Of a stretch of DNA of 64,000 bases, positions 54,783 to 64,000 are shown in pieces (the stretch's first letter is position 1; each line of letters begins with the position of its first letter). This DNA is from Kuschelorhynchus macadamiae (Eukaryota; Arthropoda; Insecta; Coleoptera; Curculionidae), in NCBI GenBank assembly GCA_030620095.1, contig JAUTXW010001311.1, positions 1,108,501 to 1,172,500 on the forward strand, given 5' to 3'. The translations under genes and the position numbers were made by a program. Under the pieces are notes generated by a model that was not told the origin of the DNA, made no database searches, and worked only from the letters and a program-made list of their open reading frames with translations.

Positions 54783-54875
54783 TGACGTCATCCTACCACT
54801 GCATCAAGGGGATGAATATAAAAGCGCACCCCTCATGATCATTCATGCGGCTATAAAGCGACCTGCAACATGTAC
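54783..54875 (+). promoter_or_regulatory. Candidate pol II promoter: CRE site plus TATA box
   Basis: A perfect palindromic CRE/ATF site TGACGTCA (54783-54790) stands 26 bases before TATAAAAG (54817-54824). A tcattc initiator-like match follows at 54839-54844, about 24 bases after the TATA start. A second TATAAAG occurs at 54852-54858. An ATG at 54870 opens only 19 codons (MYRYLTFEKYC...) before a stop. The local G+C is higher than in the flanks. The gene it might serve is not visible; the next coding text is a truncated LINE from 55190. Confidence 0.4.
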
Positions 54876-55189
54876 CGCTATTTAACTTTTGAGAAATATT
54901 GTTACGAGTTGTCTCTCCTATTATATTAGCTTTTTCTCCAAAAAAATCAGTCAATCAATCTCAATTTGAATACGGTGTTATTTAATCAGAAAGTTTGAAT
55001 AACAATGAACATTCAAAGGTTAAAAAGGTAATATTAATTAGAATAAAAAAAATCTGAAAACAATAATATTGACATTTAGTCGAAATTTACGATTTAAATA
55101 GATTAGTCACTCCCTTCTTATAGCTAAGTTGAAGTAAAAAGTTTTGTAATTGCCGCATCTCTCCTTATTGTATTATATTTAACCAACAG

Positions 55190-56170
55190 ATCCCAGACCA
55201 GCTATTTTGATTCCAGGTTCTCGGATAGGGCGGAAATACTATCTGGTGTCCCCCAGGGTTCTATATTAGGTCCCTTATTATTTTTTATTTTGACGTCCGG
55301 CATTTTAAAAACTTTAACCTACTGTAAGGTACAAGCATTTGCAGATGACACGCAGATTTATATTTGTTTTGATTCCGAGGACTACGCCGAGGCAGAGAAC
55401 TACGCAAATCGTGATCTTAGAGTATTACGTGAACTTTCTATAGGGCATAATTTACATTTAAATCTTTCTAAATCTCGTCTGTTAGTATTTGGGAGCAAAA
55501 TTAAAACTAATTTTCTAAAAAAAAATCTTAACATATCTATAAATAATTCCAAGCTGACTGAAGTTAACTTTGCAAAAAACTTAAATATTTTAGACACTGA
55601 TTTTCGCTTGAAAGAATATTTAAAAAATCTTTTGCAAAAAGCATATCTATGCTTAAAATTGTTATATAAACACGTGTTAAATACTAATTTAAGAAAAAAT
55701 CTTTGTGGATCGTTAATGTTGTCTCATTTTAATTATTGTGATACAGTTTATGGATTTTGCCTTGACAAGGAGAATAGAGTTAAGATTTAAAAAGTGCAAA
55801 ATTCTTGCATATATTTTGTAAATGGTATTAGGATGTTTGAACACATTTCCCATTTATATAACGATAGGTATATACTGGTCAAAATTGGATGCTCGTAGGA
55901 ATCTACACTTATGTAACTTTTTAATTAAAATTGTTAATGATCCGTCTTCGCCTGCTTCAATCAGAGAACGTCTTATATTTCGTCATATTGTACATGGTCT
56001 GAACGTAAGAAAAAAAGAATAAATTGACTATGACGCATCATCAGGCTGTTGTGTTTAAGCGGCCTTTCTCTTATAACGCTGTTCAATATTATAATTCGTT
56101 GCCATCTAAATTTTTAAATCAAGCTCTGAAAATGTTTAGGCAAATTAAAATTTGGCTTTGAATTCAAATG
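55190..56170 (+). pseudogene. LINE fragment: RT catalytic core to C-terminus
   Basis: Plus strand: ILSGVPQGSILGPLLFFILT (55238-55296), VQAFADDTQIYICFDSED (about 55330-55380; FADD box intact), LRELSIGHNLHLNLSKSRLL, NFAKNLNILDTDFRLKEYL, LCGSLMLSHFNYCDTVYGF, and DKENRVKI then a TAA (55788). The remaining C-terminus is in shifted frames (KVQNSCIYFVNGIRMFEHIS, then RERLIFRH and a final PFSYNAVQYYNSLPS-like text to about 56110). The YADD-equivalent, FNYCDTVYG and NSLP motifs are of Jockey/CR1-group LINEs. The 5' part is missing. Confidence 0.8.
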
Positions 56171-56340
56171 ACTCAAGAGTTTTATATTGATCTAGTTAAA
56201 AAAGTTAAACTATTATACTATTCGCATTTTTTTTTTGTTTTATATTATTATAAACAATTCCTCTCCTGGTTCAGCAAAGTATCGTATGTCATTTTTTTCT
56301 TTAATTCGATTAAAAAGTACTGATAATCAATTTTTACGTA

Positions 56341-56509
<169 letters not shown>

Positions 56510-56639
56510 GAGAAAAGAGAAATATTGATGTCTGTGTGGTTCTTGGTCGTAAAGTTATACGAAACGGAAGAACTAACGGTAAGGACATTTTCTCCTTCAC
56601 CATTTTGTCGAGAAACAACCAAAACATGACGCTAGGTTT

Positions 56640-57445
56640 GTTTCAGGGCCAAGGGGCATCATTTTGTTTCGTCGTCTTGAATTCGTACTACAAATTTACC
56701 TGTTTACTTCTATACCATACTAAATGCTTACACAAAATTTAAAATTTATCTAGTAAGTAGTTTTTCAGGCTAATTTATTATTAGGCCGCCATTTTGTTTT
56801 GCTATTTTGGATTCATGCCAAAATGTTACACAGTTCAATCCTATATAACACTTGATTTCTGTGTAAAATTTAAGGTAAATTCGATAAAGAGTTTTTCTTG
56901 TCGGGTCATTGGATTTTTACCAAAATATACCAGGCCATTCCCACATGATCATCAAATTTTGACAAAAATTCCAAACCAAAAGTCGATCGGGTAAGTAGTT
57001 TTTATACTATTCCGTGAATTGTCTGACAGACAGACAGAACGAAACATGAAGATATATAAAAGGGCGATTTTTTTGACGATTACAAACATTTTATATGGCC
57101 TCCATTTTGTTCTACCATCTTGAATTCGTACCACAATTATATCCACAATCCATTTAGTAGTTTTTCCGGGCAGAATTTTTAAATATTATATTAGGCCGCC
57201 ATTTTATTTCGCCACATTTGATTTTTACCAGACGTTACCAGATGATCCCATATGACTCTTAATTTTTTACCAAAATTTGAAGTCAATCGGGTAAGTAGTT
57301 TTTTAGCTATGGGTCGAACAGACAGACATACCGACGGAATTGAGTAAACATGTTTTTCGATATATAGGGACCCTGAAATATAAAGATCTGAAAAAATCTC
57401 CGAAGCTGAATTTTTTGGCATTAAAAAATACTTCCTTTTTACGAG
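56640..57445 (-). repeat. SPR dispersed repeat, copy J (long, with terminal hairpin)
   Basis: Minus orientation. Modules with 'ggccgccattttgtttt', 'gattcatgccaaaatgtta', 'cttgatttctgtgtaaaattt', 'gtctgacagacagacagaacg', 'ggccgccattttatttcg', 'acatgtttttcgatatata', ending in the hairpin-like 'atacttcctttttacgaggg' (57427-57446). It shows the same 150-bp module structure as copy H, inverted. Confidence 0.78.
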
Positions 57446-58501
57446 GGGGATAAGAAATACACATTTTATAACACATCAAATTCACAGGAATTATGGTATT
57501 TGAAAAATTTGGAGAATACTTAGAATAGGTATCAAAGCTGTGCAAAGAGGCAATATTTTTATATACATGATGTTTTAGGTCATATAAAGCAAAAACAACG
57601 TTTAAGTTAAATCAGAGAGATTGACGTTTTGTTGCAACTGCTGACAAAAAAAATTATATATCTAAACCAGTCATAATCTTGACAGGTCGATTAATAAAAG
57701 TACAAATATTAAAAAAATAATAATAGAAATTCCTCCGTTCACACAGCAGACTGCTGGCGCAATGGATTCACGTCCGAAGACTCCGAGATCCTGCAAGGAT
57801 GCCAACCGAATACGACTAAAAACTACACATTGGTTCCATTATAGATGATAAATGGCAATACATTCCGAAGCTTTTAGTAGTAGAAAGATAGCACAAAAAC
57901 GTTCCGAAGGAGACATATGTTTTCCATATTAAGAAATCAATTTTATTGCCTTTAATTCCAGTTAGGATTTTTGCTTAAGTTCGGGACTGATTGATTGATT
58001 GGGGACATTCGATTCGACTAATATTACGTTTTTAAGTTTTAATTTATTAACTCACTGCGTTGGATAATTCAACGATATTTTGGTATTTCGCATTATAAAA
58101 ATAAGATTATTCAAGATATAAATGTAAAATAATTATGTTCTTTTAATTTAAGAAATCTAGTATCATAACCAGCAAAAACTTCGTAAAACCTCTTGATCTA
58201 ACACCTAAAAAATTACTTTTAAGCCAAACAAAAAAACATATTTTTAAAATTTACATACAATTACAAAAAAATCACTTTTTTTAATAATAAGATATTATAT
58301 AAATTATTCCTTCTCAAACATGACTAGGTATAGGCTTTATAAAATGTATGAATAAGGTTTGAAAGTATAAAAAAATTCTTGTTACTCAGTACTTTTGAAC
58401 TGTGGTAATTGTGCTACACAAGACTTATGTATGCTTACTGGGACAAACAAAAGTCTGAAACTTCTGTTACCTCAAAGAGTTATAAAGGGGGAGCGGCAGT
58501 C

Positions 58502-58546
<45 letters not shown>

Positions 58547-59075
58547 GAAATCCAGCCAAAATGCTCTCTTTTCTACTGTTATTTGTTTAGTAACAATTAC
58601 AAAATCAGGTTTGCCAGGCGATATTAGCTATTTTGTAACCTTTCATTATTTTATTTTCTTTTTATAATAATAAAAGGTGTGTTGATATGTTTCTAAGAAA
58701 ATTCTATTACCGTTTGTTGCTAGAATTCCTAAAGTATGGAAGAATATTTCTAAAATTAATAAAAATGAGGTACAAGTAATGAAACTGATACAGGATATCT
58801 AGAACAAGATGAGGTATGAGGTTAAATGTAACTTTTGGGATGCTACATATTACGGTAATACATACCGGGAGTTTTTTAAAAAAACTGAAAAATGTTAGTT
58901 TATGAAACTATAAATTTTTTAATCGATTTTTTTCAGATAGCGATTCTAAACATAACGGGCAAAGATGTAAAACACACACACTAAAGTTTTTTCCCCAATT
59001 TGATATTATTTAGAAAAATAAACTTAAAAATCGAGACTTTCTGTATTTGACATTGATTCTTGAACCCGTGTTTAA
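57446..59075. other. No recognised gene; (GA)n microsatellite and a tRNA-like A-box phrase
   Basis: AT-rich, with a possible tRNA-Arg-like head (tggcgcaatggattcacgt, 57755-57773) that lacks a B box and a proper fold. The (GA)n tract is listed separately. No coding region is supported. Confidence 0.4.
58503..58549. repeat. (GA)n microsatellite
   Basis: About 20 GA units with two AC interruptions. The 'RERERE' open frames across it are artefacts of the repeat. Confidence 0.95.
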
Positions 59076-59365
59076 AAAATTTTTTTTGTTGGAAAATCAT
59101 TTTTTAATTTATGTGGGGAGCGTTTCTGAACATCCGCCTGTATGTTTGTTTTGGTGATTTCCGTTATTTTATATTGTTTTAAATGTTTTCCAGTAATTTG
59201 GAAAACTTTGGTCAAATACGCTTTTCTATAATTTTTTGTTACATTGGGATGGGTAAGAAAAGAAACATGTTTTTCAGCATATAGCAACCCTGAAATGTAA
59301 AGATATTTAGAAACTAAATTTTTTTTTGTATGATATACTTTCTAGCGAAGGGAAGTAAAAATTTT
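59076..59365 (-). repeat. SPR-related repeat, copy K (diverged)
   Basis: 'aagaaacatgtttttcagc', 'atatagcaaccctgaaatgta', 'tagcgaagggaagtaaaaa' are the outer SPR phrases in minus orientation, with the GTCTGTC part replaced. The inner part (59076-59230) matches poorly. Confidence 0.5.
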
Positions 59366-62349
59366 GATTTTGCTAGCAGATATTTAATTTTTCAATCTTC
59401 CAAAGTCGCATCTGCGATCATTTACGTCGGGGTTACGTCGATTGAGAGTTTTGTCAACCTTAAGTTTCTGTGAGTTTTTGAAAAAGTTTCACAATTCTAA
59501 GTGATTTTACAAAAGTTTTAATTAAAAAATTATCCAATAACGTAATTCAAATAACTTAGATTAGATATTATTTCCTTTAAAAAAAGTTTTTTTATGCACG
59601 CCATTGGACCGATTACCATAATTTGTTTACTTTTCTCTATACTGCGTGAAGTTTCCTGTAAGTTGCTTCACGTTGCTCTCTATGTTAATTGAAAAACATT
59701 ATTATGGGTTAAATAGCTCTTGTTGCATCTTCTCTTTATTAACTCTATGTATTAAAATGTGCAGTTTTTACGTTGCTACCTCTTACAGTCATTGAAACAT
59801 GAAGAGCGTTAGGACCCAACGCTTACAAATCCAGGCCTCAAAATTAACAAGTGAGTAACCAAAGACCAATTATACTTCGCATATTCTATAGACTTTCACG
59901 ATGGTCGTTTCTTCTTAAGCTTCCGTCATAATCTTAGGGTACGTAGCTTAAAGTAAAGACACTTTTTTTTATAAAACAACGGTATTCCCTTGGCTGCTGT
60001 TACATTTAGTTATCGAGATTAGACATGCATCATCTTTCTACTTTGGGATCTTTTAGATAAATAATACTCTACGTTATAGAAACTAGACAGGCTTAAGGAG
60101 GAGTTACCAGGATGAAGGTAGTTATCTGAATTGGGTTCCCATCGGTAATCCTGCAGAGTAACTAGGGTGGTTGTTGAGACTAACGTCAAGTCTGAATCTT
60201 CTGCAAATCGCGTAGCTACTTATAATAGAAACATTGCTGCCTGTCTGCAAAGTCAAATTCATCTTGTTTATTTTAATTTATTCACTTAATAGTGTGGGCA
60301 AAATATATTCAAGAAAATCTTAGACTGGGAATTGATTATATTTTAATTCAAATTTCAAGGCACTTGTAGATTAAAACGTATAAAATTATGTTTTCAAGAA
60401 GCAAATACTATAGCTAATATCAGGTAGCCGTAAACTGGAAAATCTAAACACGATATGTGTTGAACTCCGCGAAAATCTCTCGATGGATGCCAACTCTACT
60501 GAAACTGAGTATAAACGACCATTACAACAAAGCAAATAAAAAGTATATTTGAATTTACTCGCTTTCTTTTTGTTTGAACAAACATGTCATACATTAAAAG
60601 AGCGAAATATCTATTATCAGTTATTAATGCTTGTCAGCGCTGAGTCTATCAGCATGTATTATAATTTTTAGGAGAACATTTTAAACTTCTAAAACCTGGT
60701 ATAAAGATATTTACATAGAACAATATGTGCTGAGTTTTCGAATAAAGTGAAAATATAAAATTTGAAAAAAGGTGCAAATGAAACAACATAATTCTTACTA
60801 TTCTTAGGTAGCCAGTTTAAGAAATAATTATTATACTAGTAGGTCGCAATTTTAGAGCTACATGACAAACCTTAGCAAATCTAATAATGAAAATGCTTCA
60901 TTATATATAATTGTGCTGAAAGAAATGCGTAGAATCAGGGCTGTTCCTTGCGAGGTGCAGCATGTGCACTGTGCAGCCGCACAGATTAAGGGTCAGCAAA
61001 TTTCCTACACCAGAGTTTACAAAATATTATTTTAATGCTATACTGTAATATTCCTATATCGTTTCTAAGGACTTGGAGTAACATTGTTATCGTTGTGTAG
61101 AATTCTCAGCGAACTTTGCTGAGTTGTAAATAGCAGAATAGACTTATTTTGTGTTTATTGCTTGTATTAGTTTAAATGTGTTGATAATGGACACAGACTT
61201 TAATTTAAGTTTTACTGTCTTTATAAGAGCCCTTTTAACAACGTGGTTAAACAAAAATAAACATTGTTTTTTAAAAAATTAATATAGAAATTTGAAGGTA
61301 CACAAATTTATTTGAATACATATTTACAAATATTATGATATGAAAAAAATATAAAACAGTTAAAAAATGATAGCGTACAAGAAACTTGGACAAAGGCAAG
61401 AAGCCAAAAATTATTTTTTTATAAATTTTTAAACCCAATTTATCGGAGCATGAAATTTTCTCTTTTACACGGGACGACAAAGACTAAAAAATGCGTGGAA
61501 TTATGTCAATTGGCTGACCAGTATCCGTAAGTAAAAATGTTTTAAGTACATGCTCCACGTTAAGCTTATAAAAGCAAAAATGATTTTATGCACAAAGTAA
61601 ATTTATAGGCGACGGAAGGAGAATGTTTGAAAAGAGGTTTTTTAAAATTAAACCATTTCTATGAAGAGCTAAATCTGTGAATTCTTTCTATGGATATTTT
61701 GAACCAATCAACAAATAGTGATATACGTTTGCAATGACAGCTCGCATTCTTTCGCAGAAAGACGATAATTTGGATAAACGAATCCAGTAGGCCAGTAGAT
61801 ATTTTACTAAAAATCAATATCAACTAGGCCGAAATAAGTTATTTTTAGATATTAATGTAGTATCTATATTGGTTTATATTTTGCAAAATAGTATCCATTA
61901 TAAAGTAACTTTTTGGAAAACCTACGACAGCGTGTCCAATTATTTTTCTATTTTCATCTTGTTTTAATAAGATAGATAGATGACAGTTATTAGGATATTA
62001 AATGTAACAGTAATATCCCATTAATTAGAATGCTGGTAATGCCCTAATATCTGCTTATGTAGATGCTCTTTGGTTTTGGTACCTTTGCATGTTACTATAC
62101 TAAATAAATCGTAGAGAATATTTTTTATACGCGGTTTTGTGTTATGGCTTTAACGGAATGCTTTTGCGGTGTCGCGCTACAACCCTGAGACATGATATTT
62201 ATTCTCCTACATAAAAATATATCTGTAATAAACTGTGATTCTTACTTTTTAATTAAACTTAAAATGTATTTTAATTAAGATTTAAAGCATATACAACAAA
62301 AAATTAAAAGTTTGGTCTTATTAAGACGATAAATAAATATAAAAAAGAT
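59366..62349. other. No recognised gene
   Basis: About 3 kb of AT-rich DNA with no supported coding region, repeat boundary or RNA. It is the largest stretch in the window without visible transposon similarity, so any host regulatory or intronic function would most likely be here. I see no positive evidence. Confidence 0.45.
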
Positions 62350-62412
62350 CGAACCATAGACTTCAGATTCTTAAGCACGACGCCAACGCTGCGCATGCAG
62401 TTATCTTAAAAT
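62350..62412 (-). other. tRNA-like sequence (tRNA pseudogene or SINE head)
   Basis: On the minus strand: an A-box-like GCGCAGCGTTGG (about 62397-62386), then CGTCGTGCTTAAGAATCTGA, then a B-box-like GGTTCGATC (about 62357-62349). Spacing of A and B boxes fits a tRNA, but the stems do not pair well and the acceptor end is not recognisable. It may be a SINE head or a decayed tRNA. Confidence 0.35.
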
Positions 62413-63400
62413 AAACAAATTCTGTTTACATACCGATATCTTAGCATGCAAGGGTACCCAAACGGAGGTGCATCTGTAAACGAGGGTACGTTATACAAAC
62501 GCTTCGACTTCGGTACCCTGATGCCGTAATAAAGGATGCGTAAATATGCCTCTTGGTTCTACTACTGGTTAGTGTACCAAAATTGTATTACATGCAGCGC
62601 AAATCTTTGTTTAAATCGAGATGGTAAATTCCATTTTTGATAGTTCTGGCGACAGCATTTCATTTTTTTTTTCAGAAATACAGGCAGTTCTTATGTATAT
62701 GTTTAGATAATTACTTCGAAATGAGAGACATACATTTTCCACCGTCATACAGACCTACATATATATACCTACAGTTATCCATTAAAAATTAAATAACTTC
62801 TTTATTTATATTTCAATATGAGACACAACACACAACTTTTCGTCGCGCCACCAAGTTTGCCACCAATAATAAATTTATCGACTAGTTATTAAAATGGGAT
62901 TTAATGTCCAAGAAAATTAGACTGGTCGGGGCGAACCTGATGGCCGTCTTGGCCATCACATTCGTGGTTTTTACGTTCTCACGACCTAAGTCCGTGTGAT
63001 TTCTCTTTATGAAGAGAAATAAAGTAGTAAGTGTATTTCAAACGTATAGAAAATGAAAATATAACAGTGGAACGAGTCACCCATGCTTGTCAAATATTAT
63101 GTCATACACCCAGAATATTTGGTAGAATCAGGAAAAATATGCGGAGATTTCAAGCATGTGTTTTCTTTTGCTCTGAATGTTTCCGTTCTTTTAACGAGTA
63201 CTTGAGTGAGTTTAATTTTAAAATTAAGTGTCAAGTATCAGCAGATTTCCCCTGGAGATTAAGTGAATCAAAGTACAGTACACTTGGGATTTTCCATCGA
63301 ATCTAAACTTCATTCGGTCCTTCCTAAGCAATCGTCCCTATTATAGTCTGTTCCTCAAAAATAAACATTTCTTAGGTTCTGCGTAATAAGGCAGGAGTTA
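62413..63400. other. Unassigned; possible 5' region of the LINE that follows
   Basis: It contains GATGGCC and GGCCATC close together (62938-62956; a short stem) and a plus-strand frame (63031-63306) with no motif that I know (ILCHTPRIFGRIRKNMRRFQ). Position suggests 5' sequence of the gag-like ORF1 beginning near 63400, but this is a guess. Confidence 0.35.
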
Positions 63401-63990
63401 TTGAAACCTGAAGGTCAGAAGCAGGATTCGTCTAAAACCAAATCGGACATCATGGAGAAAATTTGTCCGTCAGACTCCAATGTTCAGTTATCTGAAATAA
63501 CAACTGTCAAAGATGGCAAACTGCTGTTAGGCTGCCGTCATACCGAGGAAAACCGGAAGCCTAACGATAACGTTCAACAGAAGATGTTAGATTCTTGCTA
63601 TATCGTTGAAGTCCCAGGAATTAACCCAGAATTCGCATTGTTGGATTCATTGAAGAACATGACAATCAAAAACTACTTAAAACTATTCAAAAAAATAAAA
63701 TCGCGGTGTATTTAATGACATTTCATCTTATTCATTAATTGAAATTTGGCCAACTAAAAGATATCCTAAAACTTCTGCATTTTGCAAGTAAACAAATGAA
63801 TTTTCGAGAACGCACTATCTTTTAATTATGTTTTCCTTTTGAATGCCGTAAGATATCGAAATTCATGATTCATAGCTGTAAACACTCAGTTTCTTGTCCA
63901 CGTTGTGGTCAGAGCCATAAGGTCTAGGACCGTAGGTATCTTTTAGGACTTGCAAAACTTAACAAAACATTTATCGGTTTGGTAAGATGC
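63395..63990 (+). pseudogene. LINE ORF1, gag-like with zinc knuckles (partial)
   Basis: LLKPEGQKQDSSKTKSDIME, KICPSDSNVQLSEITTVKDG, KLLLGCRHTEENRKPND and YIVEVPGINPEFALLDSLKN (63401-63660) match the order of the R1/Jockey-type ORF1 core: a conserved KP-G start, then a VKDGxLLxGC segment, then VPGINPRIRI. A TAA ends that frame at 63713. Further right, in another frame, KHSVSCPRCGQSHKV (63876-63920) is a zinc-knuckle end with an earlier knuckle degraded (CRKISKFMIHSC) and a stop after HKV. So it is a broken gag-like ORF1; the window ends before ORF2. Confidence 0.65.
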
Positions 63991-64000
63991 TTGGCTTTTA

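Noticed and set aside
58395..58667. Open frames with Arg-Glu repeats
   Set aside because: They are translations of the (GA)n tract, with no independent coding signal.

Overview
This is an AT-rich, transposon-saturated stretch of an animal genome, almost certainly an arthropod and most likely an insect. A beetle is plausible but not provable from this window. The evidence is the repertoire: several Jockey/CR1-like and RTE-like LINEs, a LINE with a restriction-like endonuclease, a Penelope-like element, hAT, pogo and DUF4817-type mariner elements, tyrosine-recombinase (Crypton-type) elements, an arthropod-type LINE 3' tail, a short TTAGG-like tract and long (TA)n microsatellites. I found no confident host protein-coding gene. 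Nearly everything with protein similarity is mobile DNA, and most of it is broken.

Layout. 0-8 kb: one end of a dispersed repeat family (called SPR here); a degenerate 16-bp tandem repeat at 2.48 kb whose inverted partner lies at 7.45 kb; between them a CACTA-like element with exact 13-bp terminal inverted repeats (TIRs) carrying a multicopy arthropod protein of unknown function, and a decayed LINE. 9-15.8 kb: a minus-strand LINE, two unrecognised coding-like relics, then little. 15.9-20.3 kb: an array of about 129-bp repeats split by a hAT element with an exact 8-bp target duplication, then a small TIR element (MITE). 22.1-29.3 kb: two adjacent inverted structures, first a Penelope-like element with copies facing outward and a Crypton inserted in it, then an RLE-type LINE bracketed by inverted copies of its 3' region. 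31.4-39.3 kb: more SPR, a minus-strand LINE, and a LINE split by a younger LINE whose ORF1 and ORF2 overlap by ATGA. 40.6-49.4 kb: an SPR copy split by a mariner with about 450-bp TIRs, then a Crypton split by (TA)n and by the best-preserved gene here, an intact three-exon, 622-residue pogo-like transposase ending in a PHD-like zinc finger. 50-64 kb: an RTE-like LINE with an exact in-frame 513-bp tandem duplication, an SPR copy surrounding a third Crypton relic, a candidate CRE plus TATA promoter, another LINE, long (TA)n and (GA)n tracts, more SPR, and a gag-like LINE ORF1 at the right edge.

The strongest structural calls rest on exact termini and target duplications visible in the sequence: hAT (ATGCCACC), mariner (TA), pogo (TA plus 25-bp TIR), and the CACTA-like element (TTA). 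Family names come from recognising motifs, without database searches. Clade-level LINE names should be treated as provisional.
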